Assembly: GCA_938002015.1 (NCBI GenBank)
Contig: CALLAU010000082.1
Coordinates: 1-32,091, forward strand
Length of the DNA: 32,091 nt
Reading direction: 5' to 3'
Source: an uncultured Bdellovibrionales bacterium
Lineage (GTDB): Bacteria > Bdellovibrionota > Bdellovibrionia > Bdellovibrionales > UBA1609
A program made the translations under genes and the position numbers. Positions within the stretch are counted from its first letter, which is position 1. Each line of letters starts with the position of its first letter. Of this stretch, positions 1-7,045 are shown piece after piece. The notes under the pieces were generated by a model. The model made no database searches. It saw nothing but the letters and a program-made list of their open reading frames with translations, and was not told the origin of the DNA.

Positions 1-870
1 AGGGAAATAGCAGAGTATGTTTTATCAAAGGATCACTGGAGGGGACATCCGAACTTAGTTCAAAGTTTAATTGATAAAGGTAGTGCTGATAGGGAAATAG
101 CAAGTTATATTTTATCACAGGAGCATTTGAGAGATCATCCAGAATTAGTTCAAAGTTTAATTGATAAAGGTAGAGCTGATAAGGAAATAGCCCTGTATGC
201 TTTATCAAAGAAGCACTGGAGTGATCACCCTAAGCTAGTTCAAAATTTAATTGATAAAGGTAGAGCTGATTGGAGAATAGCTCAGTATGTTTTATCAAAG
301 GAGTACTGGGCGGATCATCCTGAATTAGTTCAAAGTTTAATTGATAAAGGTAAGGTTAATTTGCAAATAGCAGAGTATGTTCTATCAAAGGCTCACTGGG
401 GAGATCACCCATATTTAGTTCAAAGTTTAATTGATAAAGACAGGTTTGATAAGCAAGTAACTTATTATATTTTATCAAAGGCTCACTGGAGAGATCATCC
501 GAACTTAGTTCAAAGTTTAATTGATAAAGGCACGGTGGATAAGGAAGTAGCAGAGTATATTTTATCACAGGCTCATTGGGTGAACCATCCAAGGTTAGTT
601 CAAGCTTTAATTGATAAAGGTACTACTGATGAGAAAATAGCTCAGCATGTTTTATCAAAGGATCACTGGGGAGATCATCCTGAATGGGTTCAAAGTTTAA
701 TTGATAAAGGTAGTGTTGACAGGAAAATAGCAGAGTATGTTTTATCAAGGGAGCACTGGGGAGACCATCCAGAGTGGGTTCAAGCTTTAATTGATAATGG
801 TAATGCTGATTGGGAAATAGCAAAGTATGTTTTATCACAGGAGCACTGGAAGAAACATTCGGAGTTATTA
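1..870 (+). repeat. 90-bp coding tandem repeats, ten units
   Basis: Units begin at 1, 91, 181, 271, 361, 451, 541, 631, 721 and 811, the last one degenerate after about 30 bases. Spacing is exactly 90 bp with no frame break. The core bases encoding YVLSK, HW, HP and LIDKG are nearly invariant. Codons at unit residues 1-2, 5, 10, 13-14, 17-18 and 26-29 vary. The array is coding and contiguous, without spacers, so it is not a CRISPR. Confidence 0.95.
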
Positions 871-1014
871 GATTATGTAAACTATAAGTCTCAGGTTAGA
901 ATCACAGAGGTTACCTTAGAGAGTTTAAAGAATAAACGAAGTGAAATTTCTTATGCAGATTGGAAGTTGTTAAACGCTCAGAAATCTTTTCAATGTAAAG
1001 AGATTTTAAAATGA
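1..1014 (+). CDS. C-terminal part of a 30-residue-repeat protein (5' end outside window)
   Basis: The reading frame is open from base 1, so the true start lies upstream; in-window TTG codons are internal. What is visible is nine full 30-residue repeats plus a degenerate tenth, then a tail. Each unit reads as two helices, IAxYVLS and ELVQxLIDKG, joined by an HWxDHP turn, which suggests an alpha-solenoid. The tail, with an aromatic/Trp segment (YADWKLLNAQKS) and a late Cys before the last residues (CKEILK), resembles the tails of the other two family members (SWLGARSLTC and AWYAARSQGLQC). Its stop overlaps the next gene's ATG by four bases (ATGA), so the two are probably co-translated. By homology the missing N-terminus may carry the domains seen in the next gene, but this is inference. 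No known family is assigned; a binding or scaffold role for the repeats is likely. Confidence 0.85.
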   Translation, partial: REIAEYVLSKDHWRGHPNLVQSLIDKGSADREIASYILSQEHLRDHPELVQSLIDKGRADKEIALYALSKKHWSDHPKLVQNLIDKGRADWRIAQYVLSKEYWADHPELVQSLIDKGKVNLQIAEYVLSKAHWGDHPYLVQSLIDKDRFDKQVTYYILSKAHWRDHPNLVQSLIDKGTVDKEVAEYILSQAHWVNHPRLVQALIDKGTTDEKIAQHVLSKDHWGDHPEWVQSLIDKGSVDRKIAEYVLSREHWGDHPEWVQALIDNGNADWEIAKYVLSQEHWKKHSELLDYVNYKSQVRITEVTLESLKNKRSEISYADWKLLNAQKSFQCKEILK

Positions 1015-3302
1015 AGTTTTTAATTGTATTTCTTTTTAGCATCCAAGCTCTTGCTCAAGTAGACGTATCTCATTTATCAACAGAAGTTAGTTTAAGGATA
1101 GAGCGAGTTCCTGAGTTTAAATTTATAAAAGAAGAGGCTGATAAGCTTGGGGTAAAGGTCTATCTCTTTGGTGGCACGGCCTCAGCTTTTGCGCATTACG
1201 TGAGGTGGGATTTAGAGCGAGAAGCTGGAGATGAAAAGTATCAAGCCGAGCGTTTTGATTATGACTTTACAAATATTTACCGCGGCAACCAAGATTTAGA
1301 CATCGTTGTCGACGGTACTGCTGAGCAGGCTGCTCAGTTGCAACAAATTTTAAAAACTAAATACCCACATTTTGTTGGCAGTAAAGTGGCTTGGGAAGCT
1401 CGACTCTTAAGAGCAGAGATTAGTGATAAGTTGCCACTTCTTGATAACCCCGATTTTTTAAATCAGCACACCGATACAAACTCCACTGGAATGGTTGCCG
1501 TTAACGCTGAGCCTGCTGAAATTGTTTTTAGAGATCTTTTTGATTGGGAAAACCCTGACTCAAGATTCTTAAATGATGTTGCCGCAGGAAGAATTAAATT
1601 TTTATTTTCTGATAGCCATAAAACTACATCGCGTTTTAAAGAAGGTAAGAATCCTCCAGTTTTTGCGGCGATCAGGTACTTAGCAAAACTTGCGCAGTAT
1701 GAAGTGGAAGGCTTTGAAGGTGATTTAGAAATTATAAAAAAAATTGTTGAAGAAACCAATTGGAGTGAAATTAAAAATAATTCTTACGTGAAGCAAAAGT
1801 TAGAGGAGTTTGGGAAAAAAGTTTTACTTAACGCACCGGATTCTGAGTATGCGTGGAATCTTTTAGAGGAGACGGGTTTAAGAGCACACTTGATTGAAAT
1901 GGATGGAAATCGAATTAATTCGATTGAGAGCCTTTCATGGTGGATGAATAAGGAGCCTTTACGGGCAAAACCGCTTGGCGAAGGAAATGGTGAGACAGCG
2001 GCTGAGATTTTTAAAAACCATATAAATGAAGATGGTGAGATTATTGTAGCGCACGAGACGAATTCTTTTGAATCATATGAGAATATCACGCGCTCCTCAC
2101 GTGGTGCTGCTAATGCTTTTATTTCAAGAGATGGTGTTAGTGGTGAAGTCGCAGCCTTAGGTGATGGATTTTACACTAGGCTTGGCTTAAAAGGTGCTCG
2201 AGGCACGAACTTAACAATTAGATTTAAGCTAAATCCAGATGCGCGTGAAGGTGAAGATTTTATTTATAACGGTGATTTTATTGTTATTAAAAACAAAGCA
2301 GCTTTAGAGTTAATCCAAGAAAATTTAAACATATCAATGGTTGATTTTTTAAAACTACTTGCTTCTAATTCAATTTCAAAAAGTGATAAAGGGTTAAAGG
2401 AAAAGCTCTTAAGAAAGTTTAATAGATCAGCTTCTGGTGAATTAAGTGACGCCAAATCTTTTTTAAGAGATTATTTCTTTATCGCAAAAGACTTCCCAGA
2501 GCCCTTTGATTTTAGTGTTTTTGAAGAAGCTGCTTCCTTCGATGTTATTTTAAATCTTTTTATTAAAGAGTTACAAAATTATTTTAGAGATTTTATTCCT
2601 AACTTTTTAAGATCAAATCAAGATCAGTTAAAGCAGGAGTGGATAGAGGCACTAGTTCAGAAAAGTATAATTGATCAGGAAATAGCAAAGTATGTTTTAT
2701 CACAGGCTTACTGGAAAGATCATCCTGAATTAGTTCAAAATTTAATTGATAATGGCCGTGCTGATTGGCAAATAGCGGCGTATGTTTTATCAAAGGCTCA
2801 CTGGAAGGATTATTCAGAATTAGTTCAAAGCTTAATTGATAATGGCCGTGCTGATTGGCAAATAGCGGCGTATGTTTTATCGCAGGCTCACTGGAGTGAT
2901 CATCCTGAATTAGTTCAAAATTTAATTGATAAAGGTAATGCTGATAAGGAAATAGCTCAGTATGTTTTATCACAGGCTCACTGGAAAGATCATCCTGAAT
3001 GGGTTCAAACTTTAATTGATAAAGGTAGAGCTGATAAGGAAATAGCCCTGTATGTTTTATCAAGTGAGCACTGGAGTGATCACCCTGAATTAGTTCAAGC
3101 TTTAATTGATAATGGTAAGGCTGATAAGGAAATAGCTCAGTATGTTTTATCTCGTGGATACTGGGCAAATCACCCTCAGTTAAGAGCTTACTTGAACGGT
3201 TCTAAGGTAAGTGTAAATAATTTGCGAGCTAGGGGAGGAGAGATTTCTTTTAAAAGCTGGCTTGGAGCTCGGTCTTTAACTTGCACAAGGGCCTTGAGGT
3301 GA
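1011..3302 (+). CDS. Secreted multidomain repeat protein (nucleotidyltransferase-like, possible ART-like, 30-residue repeats)
   Basis: This 763-residue protein starts at an ATG overlapping the previous stop. A signal peptide is visible (residues 1-16, ending ALAQ), so it is exported. Residues 49-100 show a GG (54-55) after a hydrophobic strand and DLDIVV with D95/D97. This resembles the polymerase-beta or CCA/poly(A) nucleotidyltransferase pattern, with an unusually long gap between the motifs. Residues 215-250 (AAIRYLAKLAQYE) recall the helical region that follows such domains. Residues 343-430 (VAHET, ENI, GDGFYT, then DFIVIKN) resemble the His/Tyr/beta-strand pattern of ADP-ribosyltransferases. 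From residue about 556 six 30-residue repeats follow, then the W..A.S..C tail. It is the second of two tandem paralogues, and a third lies inverted at the window's right edge. Domain calls are pattern reading only. A secreted effector or toxin is my inference. Confidence 0.85.
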   Translation: MKFLIVFLFSIQALAQVDVSHLSTEVSLRIERVPEFKFIKEEADKLGVKVYLFGGTASAFAHYVRWDLEREAGDEKYQAERFDYDFTNIYRGNQDLDIVVDGTAEQAAQLQQILKTKYPHFVGSKVAWEARLLRAEISDKLPLLDNPDFLNQHTDTNSTGMVAVNAEPAEIVFRDLFDWENPDSRFLNDVAAGRIKFLFSDSHKTTSRFKEGKNPPVFAAIRYLAKLAQYEVEGFEGDLEIIKKIVEETNWSEIKNNSYVKQKLEEFGKKVLLNAPDSEYAWNLLEETGLRAHLIEMDGNRINSIESLSWWMNKEPLRAKPLGEGNGETAAEIFKNHINEDGEIIVAHETNSFESYENITRSSRGAANAFISRDGVSGEVAALGDGFYTRLGLKGARGTNLTIRFKLNPDAREGEDFIYNGDFIVIKNKAALELIQENLNISMVDFLKLLASNSISKSDKGLKEKLLRKFNRSASGELSDAKSFLRDYFFIAKDFPEPFDFSVFEEAASFDVILNLFIKELQNYFRDFIPNFLRSNQDQLKQEWIEALVQKSIIDQEIAKYVLSQAYWKDHPELVQNLIDNGRADWQIAAYVLSKAHWKDYSELVQSLIDNGRADWQIAAYVLSQAHWSDHPELVQNLIDKGNADKEIAQYVLSQAHWKDHPEWVQTLIDKGRADKEIALYVLSSEHWSDHPELVQALIDNGKADKEIAQYVLSRGYWANHPQLRAYLNGSKVSVNNLRARGGEISFKSWLGARSLTCTRALR
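1773..2426 (+). repeat. Left arm of an inverted paralogous segment
   Basis: This 654-bp coding segment aligns without a gap to the reverse complement of 31436-32089. The encoded 218 residues differ at 33 positions by hand count. In the stretch 2130-2210 versus 31652-31732, 66 of 81 bases match. It covers the possible ADP-ribosyltransferase-like region. The right-hand copy is cut by the window end, so the homology may extend further upstream in these genes. Confidence 0.9.
2676..3200 (+). repeat. 90-bp coding tandem repeats, six units
   Basis: Units begin at 2676, 2766, 2856, 2946, 3036 and 3126 in the frame of the 763-residue protein, the last one degenerating into the tail. They encode the same 30-residue unit as bases 1-870. 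A 50-bp stretch (2742-2791) recurs identically at 2832-2881, indicating recent unit duplication or conversion. Confidence 0.95.
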
Positions 3303-3344
3303 AGTAAAGTTAGTAAGGCTTGATCCAAACTCTTTACTTTTTTT
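3303..3344 (+). terminator. Probable terminator after the repeat-protein genes
   Basis: A 7-bp perfect stem (AGTAAAG at 3303-3309 with CTTTACT at 3332-3338) runs into a T tract ending at 3344, directly after the stop codon. The loop is long (22 nt), so strength is uncertain. Confidence 0.55.
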
Positions 3345-3427
3345 GCACTATTTCTTTCAAAACAGCCAATAAATTAATCAGCCTAATGCGAAAGTTAGTT
3401 AAAGTTTGAAAAATTAGGGGCTAGATA

Positions 3428-3456
3428 TTGACCTTTTGCTGGCTTTTGAGTTTAAC
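3428..3456 (+). promoter_or_regulatory. Candidate sigma-70 promoter for the tRNA array
   Basis: TTGACC at 3428-3433, a 17-base spacer and TTTAAC at 3451-3456 lie about 40 bases before the first tRNA. The -35 is good and the -10 moderate. The region 3345-3497 otherwise shows no gene. Confidence 0.4.
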
Positions 3457-3497
3457 CTTCTTTCTTGCCGAAAATCATTTTATTGTTTTTTGTCAAA

Positions 3498-3573
3498 GCT
3501 GGATTAGCTCAATTGGTAGAGCAATTGATTTGTAATCAATAGGTTGCGGGTTCGAGTCCCATATCCAGCTCCA
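3498..3573 (+). tRNA. tRNA-Thr (anticodon TGT)
   Basis: Acceptor arms GCTGGAT and ATCCAGC pair. The anticodon loop TTTGTAA sits on stem ATTGA/TCAAT, the T-arm carries GGTTCGAGTCC, and CCA is encoded at 3571-3573. It opens a Thr-Tyr-Gly-Thr array followed by tuf, the same order as thrU-tyrU-glyT-thrT-tufB in E. coli. Confidence 0.97.
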
Positions 3574-3575
3574 GT

Positions 3576-3661
3576 GGAGAGATGTCCGAGTGGTTAAAGG
3601 AGACGGGCTGTAAACCCGTTCGTGTATGCGTACGCAGGTTCGAATCCTGCTCTCTCCACCA
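3576..3661 (+). tRNA. tRNA-Tyr (anticodon GTA)
   Basis: Acceptor arms GGAGAGA and TCTCTCC pair. The anticodon loop CTGTAAA sits on stem ACGGG/CCCGT. A long variable arm, as expected for a class II tRNA, follows, and CCA is encoded. It begins two bases after the preceding CCA, so the array is processed from one transcript. Confidence 0.97.
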
Positions 3662-3675
3662 TTTTTATACTTCTA

Positions 3676-3751
3676 GCGGGAGTAGCTCAATTGGTAGAGT
3701 ATCAGCCTTCCAAGCTGAGGGTTGCGGGTTCGAGACCCGTCTCCCGCTCCA
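3676..3751 (+). tRNA. tRNA-Gly (anticodon TCC)
   Basis: Acceptor arms GCGGGAG and CTCCCGC pair. The anticodon loop CTTCCAA sits on stem TCAGC/GCTGA, with a standard T-arm and encoded CCA. Confidence 0.97.
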
Positions 3752-3800
3752 TTGTTTAAGATTTTTGTTTCTTAGATGATGGTTTAAGGGTTTTTTCGAG

Positions 3801-3875
3801 GCCCATATGGCTCAGTGGTAGAGCACACCCTTGGTAAGGGTGAGGTCGTGGGTTCAATTCTCACTATGGGCTCCA
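3801..3875 (+). tRNA. tRNA-Thr (anticodon GGT)
   Basis: Acceptor arms GCCCATA and TATGGGC pair. The anticodon loop TTGGTAA sits on stem CACCC/GGGTG, and CCA is encoded. Last tRNA before tuf. Confidence 0.97.
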
Positions 3876-3933
3876 CTTTTTTTTTGAGTTGTTAAAAATA
3901 GTCGAGAAAGTCGCTTATTTAGCGCGATATAGC

Positions 3934-3960
3934 AAAAAAAGGTGTGACAACCTTTTTTTT
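3934..3960 (+). terminator. Terminator between the tRNA array and tuf
   Basis: A perfect 10-bp stem (seven A then GGT, 3934-3943; ACC then seven T, 3950-3959) with a six-base loop and a terminal T run. It probably ends much of the tRNA transcript so that tuf is driven mainly from its own promoter. Because it is flanked by A and T runs it could also act on the other strand. Confidence 0.65.
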
Positions 3961-3998
3961 TGATGGCAGGTTTTTTTATTAAATGTCTTAATGGACTT

Positions 3999-4004
3999 TA
4001 TAAT
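3999..4004 (+). promoter_or_regulatory. Candidate -10 box of the tuf promoter
   Basis: A perfect TATAAT lies 52 bases before the tuf start and downstream of the terminator. No convincing -35 is seen (TTATTA at 3976-3981 at 17-base spacing). The tuf SD is AAGGAG at 4044-4049. Confidence 0.4.
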
Positions 4005-4056
4005 TAATTATTTTAGGCACAAAAAAATAATGTGTCTTACGAGAAGGAGAAGCTAA

Positions 4057-5247
4057 ATGGCTAAGGAAAAATTCGAGCGTAGTAAACCGCACGTAAACAT
4101 TGGAACTATCGGTCACGTTGACCATGGTAAAACTACTTTGACTGCTGCTATCACGAAGGTTTTAGCTGAAGCTGGTGGTTCAAAAGCAATGAACTACGAT
4201 GATATTGATAACGCTCCAGAGGAGAAAGAGCGTGGAATTACAATTTCAACTTCTCACGTTGAGTATGAAACTGAGAACAGACATTACGCTCACGTTGATT
4301 GCCCGGGTCACGCTGATTATGTGAAAAACATGATCACTGGTGCTGCACAAATGGATGGAGCTATCTTAGTTGTTAACGCTGCAGATGGTCCTATGCCACA
4401 AACTAGAGAGCACATTCTACTTGCTAGACAGGTTGGTGTTCCATCTATCGTTGTTTACTTAAACAAAGTTGACCAAGTTGATGATGCTGAACTTCTTGAT
4501 CTTGTTGAACTAGAAGTTAGAGAGCTTTTAAGCAAATATGAATTCCCAGGTGATGAAATTCCAATAGTAAAAGGTTCTGCTTTATGTGCTGTTGAAGGTA
4601 GAGAGCCAGAAATTGGTTCTAAATCAATCATGGAGCTTATGGCTGCTGTTGATTCTTATGTTCCTGCTCCAGAAAGAGCTGTTGATAAGCCTTTCTTAAT
4701 GCCAATTGAGGACGTTTTCTCAATCTCAGGTCGTGGTACTGTTGTAACTGGAAGAATCGAAAGAGGAATCGTAAAAGTTGGACAAGAGATTGAAATCGTA
4801 GGTGTTAAGCCAACGACAAAAACTACTGTTACAGGTATTGAAATGTTTAGAAAGCTTCTTGATGAAGGACAGGCTGGAGACAACGCTGGTTGCCTATTAA
4901 GAGGAACTAAGAAAGAAGACGTTGAAAGAGGACAAGTACTAGCTGTTCCTGGTTCAATCACTCCACATAAAAAATTCAAATGTGAAGCCTACATCTTAAG
5001 TAAAGAAGAGGGTGGAAGACACACTCCATTCTTTAACGGCTATAGACCACAGTTTTACTTTAGAACAACTGACGTAACTGGTGTTGTAACTCTTAAAGCA
5101 GGAACTGAAATGGTTATGCCTGGTGATAGAGTTGAAATGGAAGCTGAGCTTATCTGCCCAATCGCGATGGAAAAAGAATTACGTTTTGCCATCCGTGAAG
5201 GTGGAAGAACAGTTGGTGCTGGTGTAGTTACAGAGATCGTTGAGTAA
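4057..5247 (+). CDS. tuf: Translation elongation factor Tu
   Basis: EF-Tu is the GTPase that carries aminoacyl-tRNA to the ribosomal A site. The 396-residue length is normal. G-domain motifs are clear: the P-loop HVDHGKTTL, switch/G3 [12 protein letters not shown] and G4 NKVDQ. Domain II follows ([13 protein letters not shown]) and the C-terminal barrel ends with the conserved [11 protein letters not shown]. The ATG follows AAGGAG by seven bases. It lies after four tRNAs and before tRNA-Trp and secE, as tufB does in E. coli. No second tuf follows fusA within this window. Its own terminator follows, so it is probably largely monocistronic. Confidence 0.99.
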   Translation: MAKEKFERSKPHVNIGTIGHVDHGKTTLTAAITKVLAEAGGSKAMNYDDIDNAPEEKERGITISTSHVEYETENRHYAHVDCPGHADYVKNMITGAAQMDGAILVVNAADGPMPQTREHILLARQVGVPSIVVYLNKVDQVDDAELLDLVELEVRELLSKYEFPGDEIPIVKGSALCAVEGREPEIGSKSIMELMAAVDSYVPAPERAVDKPFLMPIEDVFSISGRGTVVTGRIERGIVKVGQEIEIVGVKPTTKTTVTGIEMFRKLLDEGQAGDNAGCLLRGTKKEDVERGQVLAVPGSITPHKKFKCEAYILSKEEGGRHTPFFNGYRPQFYFRTTDVTGVVTLKAGTEMVMPGDRVEMEAELICPIAMEKELRFAIREGGRTVGAGVVTEIVE

Positions 5248-5272
5248 CTAGTTTATTCATTGATTATAAGGA

Positions 5273-5303
5273 AGCCAAAGACCTAGTTCTTTGGCTTTTT
5301 TTT
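5273..5303 (+). terminator. Rho-independent terminator of tuf
   Basis: A perfect 8-bp stem, AGCCAAAG (5273-5280) with CTTTGGCT (5289-5296), an eight-base loop and a T tract to 5303, 25 bases after the tuf stop. Confidence 0.9.
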
Positions 5304-5327
5304 ACCTAAAAATTATTTTTGGCGTAT

Positions 5328-5404
5328 AGGGTAGTAGCTCTAATTGGTAGAGCAGTGGATTCCAAATCCACCGGTTGTGAGTTCGAATCTCTCCTGCCCT
5401 GCCA
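5328..5404 (+). tRNA. tRNA-Trp (anticodon CCA)
   Basis: Acceptor arms AGGGTAG and CTGCCCT pair with one G-T wobble. The anticodon loop TTCCAAA sits on stem GTGGA/TCCAC, with a G discriminator and encoded CCA. Its place between tuf and secE is common in bacteria. Confidence 0.97.
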
Positions 5405-5433
5405 TTTTTTTCTAGGGCTTTTTAAATTAAGCC

Positions 5434-5510
5434 TATAATTAGTGCAAAAAATACATTTTTAAATCAGCTGTATTGGCCTTCTATTTTTTCATGCCAATAT
5501 CTTATTTTTT
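5434..5510 (+). promoter_or_regulatory. tRNA-Trp/secE intergenic signals: possible -10 and an inverted repeat
   Basis: A perfect TATAAT occurs at 5434-5439 without a good -35. A 7-bp inverted repeat (TATTGGC 5471-5477, GCCAATA 5493-5499) with a 15-base loop is followed by a T-rich stretch and could be a weak terminator or attenuator before secE. Neither is certain. Confidence 0.25.
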
Positions 5511-5580
5511 TATATAAAAAACGTGACAAGCCCTTCTTTTTCTGTGAGAGATAGGAGTTTCGAAATCTTTGGAGTTAGTT

Positions 5581-5964
5581 TTGGATAAAGCGACAACGAA
5601 TAAAATAATGACACTTTGCTTTTTCTTGGGTTCTGCCCTTGTTTTTTGGGTAGTAGGGGTTCTTTTAGATACTGCAGCAGGAGCTTTTGCTCCAGTTGCA
5701 AGACTTAAAGCAATGGCTGTTGTTCAACACGGTCTGCCACTTAGTTGTGCTGTGCTGACTTTTTGTTGGCTTCAGTTTCGTAAGAAAAACAGAGTCTTTT
5801 CAGAAGAAGTTATTACTGAGGTTTCAAAAGTTGTTTGGCCTACGAAAAAAGAAATTACGGGGATGACAATAGCTGTATCTATCATGCTTGTTATCTCTGG
5901 TATTGTGATAGCGCTTTTTGATTACGGATCGGGTGAAATCGTAAACCTGATTCTACAAAGGTAA
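5581..5964 (+). CDS. secE: Preprotein translocase subunit SecE
   Basis: SecE is the small inner-membrane subunit of the SecYEG channel. Three hydrophobic segments are visible, and the conserved cytoplasmic block EVSKVVWPTKKE precedes the last one. It is therefore the long, three-helix form, about the size of the E. coli protein, not the single-helix form of many bacteria. I place the start at TTG 5581 because GGAG (5571-5574) sits six bases before it. An upstream TTG at 5569 with AGGAG eleven bases away would add four residues. It lies directly before nusG, the universal pairing, with 12 bases between them. Confidence 0.93.
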   Translation: MDKATTNKIMTLCFFLGSALVFWVVGVLLDTAAGAFAPVARLKAMAVVQHGLPLSCAVLTFCWLQFRKKNRVFSEEVITEVSKVVWPTKKEITGMTIAVSIMLVISGIVIALFDYGSGEIVNLILQR

Positions 5965-5976
5965 GGTAGCGTTAAA

Positions 5977-6513
5977 GTGGATATGAAATGGTATATTGTT
6001 AATGTTCAAACAAGCTGTGAAGCGATTGCTAAAACAGCAATTGAAGAGCGTGTTAAATCTCATGGACTAGATGATCACTTTGGTCAGGTTCTTGTTCCTA
6101 CAGAAAACGTTGTTCAGCTTATTAAGGGCAAGAAGCAAAGTAGAGCGAAGAAGTTTTTTCCTGGTTATATTTTTGTTGAAATGGTTCTTACAGATGATAC
6201 TTGGCATTTAGTTAAAGACAGCTCAAAAGTTACAGGTTTTGTAACTGCAAGCACAAATAAAATGAAGCCGACCCCTGTTCCTGAGGATCAGGTAAAGCGT
6301 GTAACGCAAATGGAAGCTGGAGAGATTGCTGCTAAGCCAAAGGCTAATTTTGACATTGGCGAGGCTGTGACGGTGATTGACGGTCCATTTGATAGCTTTT
6401 CTGGAACTGTTGAGGAAATCAATGAGGAAAAAGGAAAAGTTAAAGTTTCTGTTAGTATTTTTGGACGTCCAACTCCTGTGGAGTTAGATTTTGTTCAAGT
6501 TGAAAAAGGCTAG
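5977..6513 (+). CDS. nusG: Transcription termination/antitermination factor NusG
   Basis: NusG binds RNA polymerase over the cleft and links it to Rho or to the ribosome through S10. The N-terminal NGN domain is clear ([12 protein letters not shown] at the start, then [10 protein letters not shown]). The C-terminal KOW domain follows ([20 protein letters not shown]). At 178 residues it is of normal length. The GTG at 5977 and ATG at 5983 are both possible; AAGG at 5963-5966 favours the GTG. It ends 95 bases before rplK. Confidence 0.97.
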   Translation: MDMKWYIVNVQTSCEAIAKTAIEERVKSHGLDDHFGQVLVPTENVVQLIKGKKQSRAKKFFPGYIFVEMVLTDDTWHLVKDSSKVTGFVTASTNKMKPTPVPEDQVKRVTQMEAGEIAAKPKANFDIGEAVTVIDGPFDSFSGTVEEINEEKGKVKVSVSIFGRPTPVELDFVQVEKG

Positions 6514-6602
6514 TTAAATCTAGCTTAACCACTCATTGCTTTAAAAGTGATGAGTTTAAAATAAACCGCCCTGTATTTATTTTACAGGGAGCAACCCTAG
6601 GA
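6514..6602 (+). promoter_or_regulatory. nusG-rplK leader with two hairpins
   Basis: One stem covers 6532-6554 (CTCATTGCT with GTGATGAG, two G-U pairs). A second is a perfect 7-bp stem, CCCTGTA 6569-6575 with TACAGGG 6583-6589, shortly before the rplK SD. In E. coli the L11-L1 mRNA leader is bound by L1 for feedback. Structured RNA in the same place is compatible with that, but I cannot match an L1 site by eye. Confidence 0.35.
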
Positions 6603-6608
6603 GTGGGA

Positions 6609-7034
6609 ATGGCAAAAAAAGTAGCAGGTATGATCAAGCTACAAATACCGGCAGGGAAAGCGAATCCATCGCCTCCCGTTGGACCGGCACTCGGGCAGCA
6701 TGGTGTTAATATCATGGATTTTTGCAAACAGTTTAATGCAAAAACCCAAAAAATGGGAGATACAATCGCCCCAGTTATTATCACTGTTTATGCTGATCGT
6801 TCTTTTACGTTTATCGTAAAAAGTCCTCCAGTGTCTGTTCTTCTAAAAAAAGCCGCGAATTTGAAAAGTGGATCGAAGATGCCTCAAAAAGACAAGTGTG
6901 GAAAAGTAACAATGGCTCAAGTTGAAGAGATTGCTAAGACTAAGCTTCCAGATCTTAACTGTAGTGGTTTAGAATCTGCGATTGCTCAGGTTAAAGGTAC
7001 AGCAAACTCTATGGGACTTGAGGTTCAAGGTTAG
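6609..7034 (+). CDS. rplK: 50S ribosomal protein L11
   Basis: L11 binds the GTPase-associated region of 23S rRNA at the base of the L10-L12 stalk. The N-terminal domain shows the conserved [20 protein letters not shown]. The rRNA-binding C-terminal domain follows. It has 141 residues, the usual size. ATG 6609 is preferred over GTG 6603 because AGGAG (6599-6603) lies five bases before the ATG and overlaps the GTG. The stop is followed within eleven bases by rplA, whose SD AGGAGA overlaps this gene's last bases, so the two are probably coupled. Confidence 0.98.
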   Translation: MAKKVAGMIKLQIPAGKANPSPPVGPALGQHGVNIMDFCKQFNAKTQKMGDTIAPVIITVYADRSFTFIVKSPPVSVLLKKAANLKSGSKMPQKDKCGKVTMAQVEEIAKTKLPDLNCSGLESAIAQVKGTANSMGLEVQG

Positions 7035-7045
7035 GAGAAGAGAAA

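Noticed and set aside
1..870. CRISPR-like periodicity
   Set aside because: The 90-bp units are contiguous, coding and without unique spacers.
2599..3168. Long antisense reading frame over the second repeat array (also 356-592 and 623-838)
   Set aside because: The antisense frame stays open only because the 90-bp unit repeats in phase; it has no SD and mirrors the sense repeats.
3582..3779. Reading frame across the tRNA-Tyr and tRNA-Gly genes
   Set aside because: It runs through two well-formed tRNAs and encodes only translated tRNA sequence.
4656..4979. Minus-strand frame within tuf, and similar frames inside rpoB, rpoC and rplL
   Set aside because: Shadow frames within strongly conserved genes.
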